Shown here piece after piece: positions 1-8,793 of a stretch of DNA of 64,000 nucleotides. Location: NCBI RefSeq assembly GCF_040364665.1, contig NZ_BAABWX010000009.1, positions 1-64,000 on the forward strand. Direction: 5' to 3'. How positions within the stretch are numbered: the stretch's first letter is position 1; each line of letters begins with the position of its first letter. Origin of the DNA: Cognatishimia sp. WU-CL00825 (GTDB lineage Bacteria; Pseudomonadota; Alphaproteobacteria; Rhodobacterales; Rhodobacteraceae). A program made the position numbers and the translations under genes. The notes beneath the pieces are model-generated. The model saw nothing but the letters and a program-made list of their open reading frames with translations. It did not search any database and was not told the DNA's origin.

Positions 1-312
1 CGGTTTCATGTTGAAGAAGGTATGCGGTTAAGTTTGCAAAGCGGGGCCTCGGGCATGGTGCTGCGACATTTTACGGGCGATGATGTTGGCGATTTGAGTG
101 CCTTTAATCAAAATGGCACCGCCAGTGCTGTCGGTTCTACCAACCCAAATATTTCCTCGGTCGCCACGCCCGTTTTCTCAAAGAACGGAGAGTTACTGGG
201 TGCCTTAGCGGTGTCCGGATTGGTTAGCCGATTTGACGAAGCAGCCAGAAAAAAGGTGACTCCGCTGTTGGAAAAGCTGGCGCGCGAATTGGGCGAGCGT
301 TCTCTTGGGTGA
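1..312 (+). CDS. IclR-family transcriptional regulator, C-terminal part
   Basis: The frame is open from the first base of the window, so this is the 3' end of a gene that starts upstream; about 103 codons are visible. The segment reads like the end of an IclR effector-binding domain: a stretch ending in SAVGSTNPNISSVATPVF, then a strand-turn-strand (GELLGALAVSGLVSRF) and a final amphipathic helix. The winged-helix DNA-binding domain would lie outside the window, so the family call rests on the effector half only. The next gene starts 77 bases downstream on the same strand, so the regulator may control it, but that is inference. Confidence 0.6.
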   Translation, partial: RFHVEEGMRLSLQSGASGMVLRHFTGDDVGDLSAFNQNGTASAVGSTNPNISSVATPVFSKNGELLGALAVSGLVSRFDEAARKKVTPLLEKLARELGERSLG

Positions 313-389
313 AATTTGCTTCGTGTTGGCTTGTTTCGTTCCCTAGGCTCGGTCAAACAAGCGCCAACTTATGAAATCGAGGATTTGCC

Positions 390-1268
390 ATGCTGAGCCA
401 AGACATCAACAAAGCGTTTCGCAATCGTTTGAACCAAGGCGGTGCCATATTGATGCCAGGGGCGGCCAATGCGTTGGCGGCTCGCGTGATCGCAGATTTG
501 GGGTTTGAAGCGCTTTATATTTCGGGCGCGGGCGTTACCAACACCTATCTGGGCATGCCAGACCATGGATTTATTTCCTTGCCGCAATTGGTGGATCACA
601 CGATGGCCATTCGCAACACGACCGATCTGCCGATTTTGGTTGATGCAGACACCGGATTTGGCAATGCGGTCAACGTTCACCACACCGTCCGTATGCTAGA
701 AGCGGCGGGGGCCAGCGCGATCCAGTTGGAAGATCAAGTGAATCCAAAGAAATGCGGGCATTTTACGGGTAAGGAGGTGGTCGACCTAGATGAAGCGCGC
801 AGCCGGATCAAAGCAGCGGCAGATGCCCGTCAGGACGAAAACTTTCTGATTGTTGCACGGACAGATGCGCGGGCCACACGCGGGTTTAACGAAGCGATCG
901 ATCGCGCTGCCGCCTTTATCGAGGATGGAGCCGACATTACTTTTGTCGAAGCACCACAAAGCGTTGCCGAAATGAAAGACATCCCAGCGCGCTTGCCTCA
1001 AGCGCCGCAACTGTTGAATTTGGTTGTTGGTGGGAAAACACCAATTCTAGATCTGGCGGAGCTGGATACAGCTGGGTTTTCACTGGTGCTTTATGCCAAT
1101 GTTGCCTTGCAAGGTGCGCTAATGGGCATGCAGACTGCTTTGGGCCAGTTGAAAGAACAGGGCCGCATGGACGAGGACGGACCAGTTGCAGGATTTGCCT
1201 TGCGTCAAGCAAGCGTCAACAAGGCGCATTATGATGCGCTGGAAGAAAAATACAGTACAAAAAACTAA
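390..1268 (+). CDS. PEP mutase / (methyl)isocitrate lyase family protein
   Basis: A 292-residue TIM-barrel enzyme of the phosphoenolpyruvate mutase/isocitrate lyase superfamily. The metal-binding segment DADTGFG lies at residues 85-91. The KKCGH motif at 120-124 has Cys122 at the position of the catalytic cysteine of isocitrate and 2-methylisocitrate lyases, which favours a C-C lyase acting on a 2-hydroxy or 2-methyl-malate-type acid rather than a phosphonomutase. The length matches PrpB-like lyases (about 290), but no methylcitrate synthase or dehydratase is nearby, so the substrate is open. The ATG follows a GAGGA ribosome site. The 3' end overlaps the convergent FGE gene by four bases. Confidence 0.8.
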   Translation: MLSQDINKAFRNRLNQGGAILMPGAANALAARVIADLGFEALYISGAGVTNTYLGMPDHGFISLPQLVDHTMAIRNTTDLPILVDADTGFGNAVNVHHTVRMLEAAGASAIQLEDQVNPKKCGHFTGKEVVDLDEARSRIKAAADARQDENFLIVARTDARATRGFNEAIDRAAAFIEDGADITFVEAPQSVAEMKDIPARLPQAPQLLNLVVGGKTPILDLAELDTAGFSLVLYANVALQGALMGMQTALGQLKEQGRMDEDGPVAGFALRQASVNKAHYDALEEKYSTKN

Positions 1269-2218
1269 CGGTCATAGACCACGCGAAACCCGGTATGCGC
1301 TGACGAACTTTCAGGCGTATTACCGGTGCGGGCCGCGATGCGATAGCGGTAGCAATAGCTGATGTGGCACAGAAATGATCCACCTTTGATAAGCTTGTTG
1401 CCCTGTGTAGCTTGCGCATGGCTGCGCGCGGTTTTTTTGAGCGATTTCACTTTGAACGGTTCGGATGTCCATTGCCAGACATTGCCCACCATATGGTGCA
1501 GCCCATAACCATTGGGTTTGAAACTCAGGGCGGGAGCTGCGCCTGAATGGCCATCAAGACACAAGTTGTTATGTGGAAAGTTGCCTTGCCAAATATTGCA
1601 GGGGAAATGGTCGATGTCATTTGGTTCGGTGTCACCCCAAGGAAAGCGCACATCTCCGAGGCCCCCGCGAGCAGCATGCTCCCATTCTGCTTCGCGCGGC
1701 AACCGTCCGCCGGCCCATTTGGCATAGGCCGTTGCGTCGTTCCATGAAACATGTGTGGCTGGCATATCAGGAGCGCCAATGGGGCCATAGGGGCCTTGTG
1801 GGAACTCCCAATTTGCCCCGTCGATGCGCCGCCACCATTCCAATCCATCGACGCCCAGGGTGTCGGGTTGGTCTTTTGGGACATGGCTGTGAAACACAAA
1901 GGACCAGCCAAATTGATCAGCCTCAGTTTGATAGTTTGTTGCTTGCACAAACCGTCGGAACGCCGCGATGGTCACCGTCCCGCGTTCCCAAAGCAGGGCC
2001 TTGACTTTTTTACGTTTTAGCGGCCCTTCGCCATCTACCGGGATCTGAGGATCAGAGGTGCCAATATAGGCGTTGCCGCCAGGGACTTTGACGCAATCGC
2101 GCAAGGCTGGATCCATGCCAGCGGTGATCTTGGCGAGCGCAGGTGCCGGATCCAGAACTGGATCAGTCGGGGTTTGTGCTTTGCGTGCTGCGCAGCAGCT
2201 TGGTTTTTGAAGGGTCAA
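1265..2218 (-). CDS. Formylglycine-generating enzyme (sulfatase-modifying factor family)
   Basis: A 317-residue FGE-sulfatase domain protein. Authentic aerobic FGEs oxidise a cysteine in the CxPxR motif of sulfatases to formylglycine, using a copper-binding cysteine pair. That pair is present here, with the same five-residue spacing, in the segment GGSFLCHISYCYRYR (residues 279-293, Cys284 and Cys289). Supporting landmarks are THVSWNDATAYAKWAGGRLPREAEWEHAARGG and GNVWQWTSE. An N-terminal Cys-Cys pair (residues 8-9) resembles other bacterial FGEs and supports the upstream TTG start, which follows AGGACA. An alternative ATG is at 2116. No sulfatase gene is visible in the window, so the client must be elsewhere. 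Confidence 0.85.
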   Translation of the reverse strand: MTLQKPSCCAARKAQTPTDPVLDPAPALAKITAGMDPALRDCVKVPGGNAYIGTSDPQIPVDGEGPLKRKKVKALLWERGTVTIAAFRRFVQATNYQTEADQFGWSFVFHSHVPKDQPDTLGVDGLEWWRRIDGANWEFPQGPYGPIGAPDMPATHVSWNDATAYAKWAGGRLPREAEWEHAARGGLGDVRFPWGDTEPNDIDHFPCNIWQGNFPHNNLCLDGHSGAAPALSFKPNGYGLHHMVGNVWQWTSEPFKVKSLKKTARSHAQATQGNKLIKGGSFLCHISYCYRYRIAARTGNTPESSSAHTGFRVVYDR

Positions 2219-2300
2219 AACCTTGTCCTAAAGAGAAGTCGCGCATGCGCTGAATATACGCTTTGTGCGCAGAATGAAAATCGGGTTTTGGCACCAAAAG

Positions 2301-2735
2301 TCAAAGGTCGGCAATCTGCGTAAGAATCCGCTGCAGAGTGGCGGCATCTTCGCTACCAAGCTGCGTTTTGATTTTTTCATTAAACGCGCGGGCTTCTTGC
2401 GTCAGGTCCCGAAAAACGGCTTGTCCCTCTGCTGTCAACGTCAGGCTGGCATGCCGTCTGTCTTCTTGGCGTTCAGCGCGGGCCAAAAGGTTTTTTTGTT
2501 CAAGCGCTGTGACGGCACGGGATACTTTGGTTTTGTGCAATCTTGCCCGGTCGCAAATTTCCTTGGCGGTGATGTCTTTGTAGCGTCCAACATGAAACAA
2601 AACGCGCCACTCTGTGCGCAACATGCCGTAGCGATCTTTATAGGCCGGCTGAAACTCTAAACTCAGCGCGTCTGCAGATTGAGTCATCAAGTAAGGCAGA
2701 AAATCTAAGAGATCAAATTTCGCTGTATTGGTCAT
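2301..2735 (-). CDS. MarR-family transcriptional regulator
   Basis: About 144 residues with a central winged helix: ITAKEICDRARLHKTKVSRAVTALEQKNLLARAERQEDRRHASLTLTAEG contains the recognition helix, the wing with the conserved D-R-R, and the following LT-x-EG typical of MarR proteins. Flanking helices would form the dimer interface. The ATG at 2735 is chosen over a GTG one codon upstream. It lies 83 bases upstream of the FGE start in the same direction, so co-transcription is possible. The divergent gene is an ABC importer; the intergenic region carries a repeated CCTAGGGGC element that could be an operator. The ligand is unknown. Confidence 0.85.
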   Translation of the reverse strand: MTNTAKFDLLDFLPYLMTQSADALSLEFQPAYKDRYGMLRTEWRVLFHVGRYKDITAKEICDRARLHKTKVSRAVTALEQKNLLARAERQEDRRHASLTLTAEGQAVFRDLTQEARAFNEKIKTQLGSEDAATLQRILTQIADL

Positions 2736-3124
2736 CACAAGATCCTAAACGCTGGCCTAGGGGCCTGCAACTGAAGTATTGGCTTTTTGCCCTTAACCTA
2801 GGGGCGAAAGCAACCAATATTCGGGCGTTTTCTGGCGTGTCCAGCCTGCTACATGACAGGGTTTGTACAACTGTTCTTACTGTGAAATTGGCTGGACGTT
2901 TGCAGAAAGCGCGTGCGTTAGGGAGGCATATTGCAATGCAAAGATTCGATGCATTAGCCTAGATAATTGATTGATTTGGCGCAAAGTTTAGGCGTGAAGT
3001 TCTGATTAAGCTCATGAAAAAAAAGGACTATTCAAACCGCGCATGGGGTCATGCAAAACCAGCATTTGAACAATTTCGGATCGGCTCGAATACTGCGGGT
3101 AATAAAAACAGAGAGGGTATTAAC
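2736..3124. other. Divergent intergenic region between marR and the ABC importer
   Basis: About 390 bases with no convincing gene. The 9-mer CCTAGGGGC occurs twice in direct orientation (2756-2764 and 2797-2805), just upstream of the marR start. An in-frame extension of the binding-protein gene back to 3014 lacks a ribosome site and would bury the signal peptide, so it is treated as leader. A GAGAGGG ribosome site lies just before 3125. Confidence 0.5.
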
Positions 3125-4684
3125 ATGTTTAAATTTGCTTCCAGTGTGGCCACGGCCGCGCTGATCGCCTCGTTATCAAGCGCTGCTTACGCTGATACTA
3201 CAGTGCGTGTTGCTTATGATGCAGATCCAGTTTCTATGGATCCTTATGAACAATTGTCAGGTGGGACGCTGCAACTGAACCACATGGTATTTGATCCACT
3301 GGTGCGCTGGACCCAAGACTTGCAATTTGAAGCACGTCTGGCAGAAAGCTGGGAACAGATCGATGCCACAACGATGCGCTTCAACCTGCGCAAAGGTGTG
3401 AAATTCCACAGCGGCAACGATTTCACGGCTAAAGACATCGACTGGACTTTTGATCGCATCAAGCAAAGTGACGACTTCAAAGGGGTGTTTGCGCCTTTTG
3501 TTGACGTCGAAGTTGTAGACGATTTCACCATTGATTTGAAAACAGCTGAACCCTTCCCACTTGTTTTGCACACTGCAACTTACCTGTTTGCGATGGACAG
3601 TGCGTTTTATTCGGGCACCACATCTGACGGCAAAGACAAATCCGAGATCGTCAAGCACGGCGACAGTTTCGCGTCGCGCAATATGTCAGGCACTGGTCCA
3701 TTTGTTGTGACCGAACGCGAACAAGGCGTTAAGGTCGTGTTTGATCGTCATGATGGATATTGGGACACAGCTTCTGCGGGCAACGTGGATGAAATTGTTC
3801 TGACCCCGATCAAAGAAGACCCAACACGCGTCGCGGCTTTGTTGTCTGGTGATGTCGATTTCATTGCACCTGTGCCACCTACGGATTTGCAGCGGGTTGA
3901 AGGTGCGGATGGTGTGAACCTGATCACTATGCCGGGTACACGAATTATTACGTTTCAAATGAACCAGAATCGTGTCGAGGCGTTTAAAGATGCGCGCGTG
4001 CGTCAGGCCATTGACTATGCGGTGAACAACGCGGGCATTGTTGATCGTATCATGCGTGGTTTTGGCACCGTGGCTGGGCAGGCATCTCCAGCGGGCTATC
4101 TGGGTCATGACCCAGCACTGACACCCCGCTATGATGTAGAAAAAGCCAAGGCGCTGATGGCGGAAGCAGGGTACGGCGACGGTCTGTCCATCACCATGAT
4201 GGCGCCCAACAACCGCTATGTGAACGATGATCGCATTGCTCAGGCTGTGGCCTCTATGCTGTCACAAATCGGGATCACCGTTGATTTGCAAACCATGCCA
4301 AAAGCCCAGTATTGGCCAAAGTTTGACGAGCGCGCGGCTGACATGATGATGATTGGTTGGCATTCTGACACCGAGGATTCTGCGAATTTCCACCAGTTCC
4401 TGTCAGCGTGCCCGGATGCAGATTCCGGCAATGGTCAATATAACTCTGGCGCATACTGCAACGCCATGACCGATGATCTGATGAATGCTTCCAACACCGA
4501 AACAGATCCCGCGATGCGCGGTGAAGCGCTGCGAAAGTTGGAAGGCATCCTGTATGCGGAATCTGCGTTTATTCCATTGCATTGGCAAAACCTGGCTTGG
4601 GGAGCAAAGGACAATATGAATGCAGGCGACATCGTAAATGCGCTGAACTTCCCGTATTTCGGTGACCTTGTGGTTTCAGAGTAA
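3125..4684 (+). CDS. ABC transporter substrate-binding protein, peptide/oligopeptide (SBP_bac_5) family
   Basis: A 519-residue periplasmic binding protein. A Sec signal peptide covers residues 1-23 and probably ends at the AYA before DTT. The body matches the Dpp/Opp family: VRVAYDADPVSMDPYEQ near the N-terminus, the FNLRKGVKFHSGNDFTAKDIDWTFDR segment that marks this family, and a C-terminal region with RKLEGILYAESAFIPLHW. It is the first gene of a five-gene importer. A strong hairpin follows its stop, a usual way to raise expression of the binding protein over the membrane genes. Substrates of the family include peptides, opines, nickel and glycosides; which applies here cannot be read from sequence. 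Confidence 0.9.
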   Translation: MFKFASSVATAALIASLSSAAYADTTVRVAYDADPVSMDPYEQLSGGTLQLNHMVFDPLVRWTQDLQFEARLAESWEQIDATTMRFNLRKGVKFHSGNDFTAKDIDWTFDRIKQSDDFKGVFAPFVDVEVVDDFTIDLKTAEPFPLVLHTATYLFAMDSAFYSGTTSDGKDKSEIVKHGDSFASRNMSGTGPFVVTEREQGVKVVFDRHDGYWDTASAGNVDEIVLTPIKEDPTRVAALLSGDVDFIAPVPPTDLQRVEGADGVNLITMPGTRIITFQMNQNRVEAFKDARVRQAIDYAVNNAGIVDRIMRGFGTVAGQASPAGYLGHDPALTPRYDVEKAKALMAEAGYGDGLSITMMAPNNRYVNDDRIAQAVASMLSQIGITVDLQTMPKAQYWPKFDERAADMMMIGWHSDTEDSANFHQFLSACPDADSGNGQYNSGAYCNAMTDDLMNASNTETDPAMRGEALRKLEGILYAESAFIPLHWQNLAWGAKDNMNAGDIVNALNFPYFGDLVVSE

Positions 4685-4693
4685 TCCCTGTGC

Positions 4694-4724
4694 GCCCGGG
4701 CTGGCAATCTGTGCTGGCCCGGGC
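4694..4724 (+). terminator. Intra-operon hairpin after the binding-protein gene
   Basis: Perfect 8-bp arms GCCCGGGC (4694-4701 and 4717-4724) enclose a 15-nt loop and are followed by GAATTTTCC. The U-tract is weak, so this is more likely an attenuator or mRNA-stabilising stem than a full terminator. Permease translation resumes at 4810. Confidence 0.6.
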
Positions 4725-4809
4725 GAATTTTCCTAAGGTATAAGCGACCACGACCTTAAGGACCCCGGCACAAGCTGCGGGTTGGTAATATCGAATTTGG
4801 GTGAGAACT

Positions 4810-5790
4810 ATGTTTGCCTATCTCGTCAAACGAGTATTTCAGGCGATTGCGGTGATGTTTGTCATCTCGCTGATTGCATTTGCCATTCAAGGCAATCTTG
4901 GCGACCCCTTGCGGGAACTTGTTGGACAATCTGTGTCCGAAGAAGTGCGCCAGAAACTGCGTGAAGAGTTGGGGTTGAACGACAGTTTTCTGCAGCAATA
5001 TCTGCGGTTTGCAGGCAATGCGTTGCAAGGTGATCTGGGCACATCCTATTTCTTTAAAGAACCCGCCTTGGACGTGATCCTAAAGAAACTTCCCGCAACA
5101 TTGGAATTGGTGCTTGGTGCAACGCTCATCATCGTGGGGCTTTCAGTGCCGCTGGGTGTTTATACCGCAATCAAACCCAACGCGGTATTGTCCCGTTTGA
5201 TTATGGGTCTGTCGATTGTTGGGATTTCGATTCCTGTATTCTTGACAGCAATCTTGATGATTTTTGTATTTTCGGTCGAGTTGGGTTGGTTGCCCAGTTT
5301 TGGCCGCGGAGACGTCGTGCAGGTCTGGGGCTACTGGGAAACCAACTTTGCCACCATTGATGGCTGGCAGCATATTGTTTTGCCTTCGATTGCTTTGGCC
5401 TCGATCATGTTGCCCTTGTTTGTGCGATTGATCCGCGCAGAAATGATGGAAGTGTTGCAAAGCGAATATGTGCGTTACGCCAGAGCCAAAGGCATTCACC
5501 CCTGGCGGATTTATTTTGTTCATGCGTTAAAGAACACATTGCTGCCAGTGATCACGGTTGGCGGCGTTCAGATTGGTACCATGGTGGCCTATACGATCTT
5601 GACCGAAACCGTGTTTCAGTGGCCGGGCATGGGCTTTATGTTCCTAGAGGCTGTGAACCGGGTCGATACACCGCTGATCGTGGCCTATCTGATTGTCGTG
5701 GGTTTCATTTTTGTTGTCACCAATACCATCGTTGATTTGATCTATGGGTTGGTGAATCCAACCGTCAATCTAGCGCGGATGGGAGCCTGA
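4810..5790 (+). CDS. ABC transporter permease, DppB type
   Basis: A 326-residue inner-membrane permease with about six membrane segments. The N-terminal motif MFAYLVKRVFQAIAVMFVIS and the extracytoplasmic LGLNDSFLQQYLRF region are characteristic of DppB/OppB. The cytoplasmic coupling loop EYVRYARAKGIHPWRIYFVHALKNTLLPV contacts the ATPase subunits. The ATG at 4810 is preferred because GGGTGAG precedes it; the in-frame GTG at 4801 has no such site. It pairs with the next permease, whose start is two bases downstream of this stop. Confidence 0.9.
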   Translation: MFAYLVKRVFQAIAVMFVISLIAFAIQGNLGDPLRELVGQSVSEEVRQKLREELGLNDSFLQQYLRFAGNALQGDLGTSYFFKEPALDVILKKLPATLELVLGATLIIVGLSVPLGVYTAIKPNAVLSRLIMGLSIVGISIPVFLTAILMIFVFSVELGWLPSFGRGDVVQVWGYWETNFATIDGWQHIVLPSIALASIMLPLFVRLIRAEMMEVLQSEYVRYARAKGIHPWRIYFVHALKNTLLPVITVGGVQIGTMVAYTILTETVFQWPGMGFMFLEAVNRVDTPLIVAYLIVVGFIFVVTNTIVDLIYGLVNPTVNLARMGA

Positions 5791-5792
5791 TC

Positions 5793-6737
5793 ATGAGCGA
5801 TTTCACAAATCCGAACCAGCAATCACGGCTCGCCAAGATCATGGATTCTGGGATGATGTACAGCTTTCGCCGCAATCCGGTGGCGGTTGGCAGCTTTGCA
5901 GTGTTTTTCCTGATCGCTCTGATGGCGTTTTTAGCGCCAATAATCGCACCATATAATCCTTATGATCCGTCCCAAATTGACCTGATGAATTCTGAATACC
6001 CACCCGCCTGGGTGGATGGTGCCTTGCCGGAATTTGTTCTGGGCACCGATGATCAAGGGCGCGATCTTTGGTCAACCATCCTATATGGCACGCGCTTGTC
6101 CATTCTGATTGGGGTCTGTGCCGTGGCCTTGCAGGCGTTTCTGGGCATCTCCATTGGCTTGATCGCAGGCTATGTTGGCGGGCGCACAGACAATTTGTTG
6201 ATGCGAATGGCCGATATTCAACTGTCGTTTTCCACGTTGATGGTGGCGATTATCTTTTTGGCTGTCACACAGGCCTTGTTTGGATCAGAGACTTTTAACC
6301 GGTATGCGGTGTTTTTCCTGATTGCGGTGATTGGGGTGGCTGAATGGCCGCAATATGCCCGTACTGTGCGTGCCACAGTGCTGGCAGAGAAAAAGAAAGA
6401 ATATATCGACAGTGCGCGGGTTCTGGGGTTTGGGCCTATGCGGATTATGCTGCGGCATATCCTGCCAAATTCACTGTCGCCGATCTTTGTCATTTCGACA
6501 GTGCAAGTTGCCAATGCCATTATTTCTGAAGCCTCGCTTTCATTCCTAGGCCTGGGCATGCCGCCAAGTCAGCCCTCGCTTGGCTCGCTGATTTCGGCAG
6601 GGTTTGACTATATCTATTCGGGAAGTTGGTGGATCACCGTCATCCCTGGCATCGTTCTTGTTGTGCTTGTTTTGGTCATCAACCTGTTGGGTGACTGGGT
6701 GCGCGATGTTCTCAACCCAAAACTTTACAAAGGGTAA
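5793..6737 (+). CDS. ABC transporter permease, DppC type
   Basis: A 314-residue permease. The N-terminus (FRRNPVAVGSFAVFFLIALMAFLAPIIAPYNPYDP) is the usual DppC/OppC pattern of a first membrane helix followed by a periplasmic segment. LGTDDQGRDLWSTILYGTRLSILIG and EYIDSARVLGFGPMRIMLRHILPNSLSPI (coupling loop) are further family hallmarks. Start and stop are packed between dppB-like and dppD-like genes with 2- and 4-base gaps, indicating one transcript. Confidence 0.9.
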   Translation: MSDFTNPNQQSRLAKIMDSGMMYSFRRNPVAVGSFAVFFLIALMAFLAPIIAPYNPYDPSQIDLMNSEYPPAWVDGALPEFVLGTDDQGRDLWSTILYGTRLSILIGVCAVALQAFLGISIGLIAGYVGGRTDNLLMRMADIQLSFSTLMVAIIFLAVTQALFGSETFNRYAVFFLIAVIGVAEWPQYARTVRATVLAEKKKEYIDSARVLGFGPMRIMLRHILPNSLSPIFVISTVQVANAIISEASLSFLGLGMPPSQPSLGSLISAGFDYIYSGSWWITVIPGIVLVVLVLVINLLGDWVRDVLNPKLYKG

Positions 6738-6741
6738 GGCC

Positions 6742-7737
6742 ATGTCATTACTGTCTGTTCGTGACCTGACCGTCAAATTTGCGATGCGGGATCAAACCGT
6801 GTCGGCACTGAATGGGATTTCATTTGATCTGGCCAAGGGCGAGCGTCTTGGCATCGTAGGAGAGTCTGGTGCGGGGAAATCAATCACAGGATTTGCGCTG
6901 CTGAACTTGCTAAGTCGCCCAGGCTATATCGACAATGGCCAGATTATGTTTGATGGCGAAGACGTTGTTCAAATGGACGACAAGGCCCTGCGCAAGGTGC
7001 GCGGCAATCGTATGGCGATGATCTTTCAGGATCCTATGGTGACGCTTAATCCAGTGCTGACAATTGGCCAGCAAATGGTGGAAACCCTGCGCGCGCATCG
7101 CAAACTTAGTGTGGAAGAAGCGCGCCAAATTTCGATCGTCAAGCTTCGCGAGGTGTATATTCCTTCGCCCGAAGAACGACTGGATCAATACCCACACGAG
7201 TTGTCAGGTGGGATGCGACAGCGCATCATCATCGCCATTGCTTTGCTGCTTGATCCGCAATTGATCATCGCTGACGAGCCAACAACAGCGCTGGATGTGA
7301 CAATTCAGGCTGACATTATGGAACTGTTGCTAGAGCTGTGCCAATCCAATCAAGTGGGCTTAATCTTGATCACCCATGACCTAGGCGTGGTCAGCCAAAT
7401 GACTGAACGCACGTTGGTGATGTACGCAGGGCGGATCATCGAAAGCGGCCGCACCAGATCAATTATTAACGACCCGCAGCATCCCTATACTCAGGGGCTT
7501 ATCAATGCATTGCCGCAACAAACCATGCCAGGCGAGCAACTGCGGCAGATTCCAGGCAATATGCCAACGCTGTCACAGGTACCAAATGGCTGTGCCTTTC
7601 ATCCACGATGTGAGTTCGCCACAGACACCTGTCGCAGCCAATTGCCGGAAATTAGCCAATTTGGCGAGGTCGAAGTGGCGTGTCACGAAGTGCGGCGCTT
7701 GCACGTTGACCCTGTGCTTAAGGAAGAAAAAGCATGA
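6742..7737 (+). CDS. ABC transporter ATP-binding protein, DppD type
   Basis: A 331-residue nucleotide-binding subunit. Walker A GESGAGKS is at residues 40-47, with signature LSGGMRQR and Walker B LIIADEPTTALD. The C-terminal oligopeptide-transporter extension carries cysteines (CAFHPRCEFATDTC) that bind an iron-sulfur cluster in characterised members. The ATG at 6742 has GGGTAAGG upstream and lies four bases after the permease stop; a longer open frame from 6604 runs through the permease gene and is discarded. The stop overlaps the next ATPase start by four bases. Confidence 0.9.
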   Translation: MSLLSVRDLTVKFAMRDQTVSALNGISFDLAKGERLGIVGESGAGKSITGFALLNLLSRPGYIDNGQIMFDGEDVVQMDDKALRKVRGNRMAMIFQDPMVTLNPVLTIGQQMVETLRAHRKLSVEEARQISIVKLREVYIPSPEERLDQYPHELSGGMRQRIIIAIALLLDPQLIIADEPTTALDVTIQADIMELLLELCQSNQVGLILITHDLGVVSQMTERTLVMYAGRIIESGRTRSIINDPQHPYTQGLINALPQQTMPGEQLRQIPGNMPTLSQVPNGCAFHPRCEFATDTCRSQLPEISQFGEVEVACHEVRRLHVDPVLKEEKA

Positions 7738-8771
7738 AGGATCTAATACAATCTGAACCCTTACTTGAAATCAAAGGGCTGGAAAAAAAGTTCGATCTGG
7801 ATCGTGGCTTTTTGGAAACTTTGAAATTGCGCGGCGGTAAAATTGTCCGCGAAACGCGCGCGGTTCATGCGGTTAATGGGGTGACGCTAAATGTGCATCG
7901 AGGTGAGGCCCTTTGCGTTGTTGGTGAGAGCGGTTGCGGCAAGTCGACAGTTGCACGGCTGGTCGCAGGGCTTTTGACGCCGACCCATGGTGAAATTCAC
8001 TATGAGGGACGCCGGATCGATAATCTTTCGCGTCAAAGCATGCGACCACTGCGCAAAAAGATCCAGATGATCTTTCAGAATCCCTATGCGTCTTTGAATC
8101 CACGTATGACCATTCTTCAAGCGTTAGAAGAACCTGTGCGCCAGCATAACCCGGGGTTTTCCGCGCAGGAAGTACGTGATCGGGTGGCCGAAGTTATGCG
8201 ATCTGTTGGGGTGGATCCAGCATGGGCGCAACGCTATCCACATGAATTTTCAGGTGGGCAACGTCAGCGGATTGCCATTGCGCGCGCCCTGACTGTTGAC
8301 CCGGAGTTTGTGGTGGCCGACGAGCCAATCAGCGCTTTGGATGTGTCAATTCAAGCCCAAGTATTGAACTTGATGCTAGAGGCCAAAGAAAGCCGTGGCT
8401 TGACATATTTGTTCATTACGCACGATCTTAGTGTTGTCGAACATTTTGGCACGCGGGTCGTGGTGCTGTATCTTGGGTCGATTTGCGAAGTCTCTGATAC
8501 CAAGACTTTGTTTGCCAATCCAAAGCACCCTTATACGCGCGCTTTATTGTCGGCTGTTCCGCAGCTTAAAGACGACCGTCCAAACCACATTCGGCTGAAA
8601 GGGGAGATTCCGACGCCGATCAATCTGCCACAAGGGTGCCCGTTTCAAAGCCGATGTGCTTTTGCCAACACTCGATGTGGTGAAGAGAAGCCAAAGGCGC
8701 TGCAACAACCCGACGGAAGCCTTGTCGCCTGCCACGCAGTCGAAGAAGATCGCATGACATCCCAGGCATAG
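7734..8771 (+). CDS. ABC transporter ATP-binding protein, DppF type
   Basis: A 345-residue second ATPase of the importer. Walker A GESGCGKST, signature FSGGQRQRIAIARAL and Walker B FVVADEPISALD are intact. The C-terminal extension again has the cysteine cluster (CPFQSRCAFANTRC). DppF-type subunits heterodimerise with DppD-type subunits. ATGA overlap with the upstream gene implies translational coupling. The LysR gene follows after 22 bases and may be co-transcribed. Confidence 0.9.
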   Translation: MKDLIQSEPLLEIKGLEKKFDLDRGFLETLKLRGGKIVRETRAVHAVNGVTLNVHRGEALCVVGESGCGKSTVARLVAGLLTPTHGEIHYEGRRIDNLSRQSMRPLRKKIQMIFQNPYASLNPRMTILQALEEPVRQHNPGFSAQEVRDRVAEVMRSVGVDPAWAQRYPHEFSGGQRQRIAIARALTVDPEFVVADEPISALDVSIQAQVLNLMLEAKESRGLTYLFITHDLSVVEHFGTRVVVLYLGSICEVSDTKTLFANPKHPYTRALLSAVPQLKDDRPNHIRLKGEIPTPINLPQGCPFQSRCAFANTRCGEEKPKALQQPDGSLVACHAVEEDRMTSQA

Positions 8772-8793
8772 GCCCAGGTCGTAGGACGCAATT

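Noticed and set aside
3014..3124. Upstream extension of the peptide-type binding protein
   Set aside because: It would put 37 residues before a clean signal peptide and has no good ribosome site, whereas 3125 has GAGAGGG.
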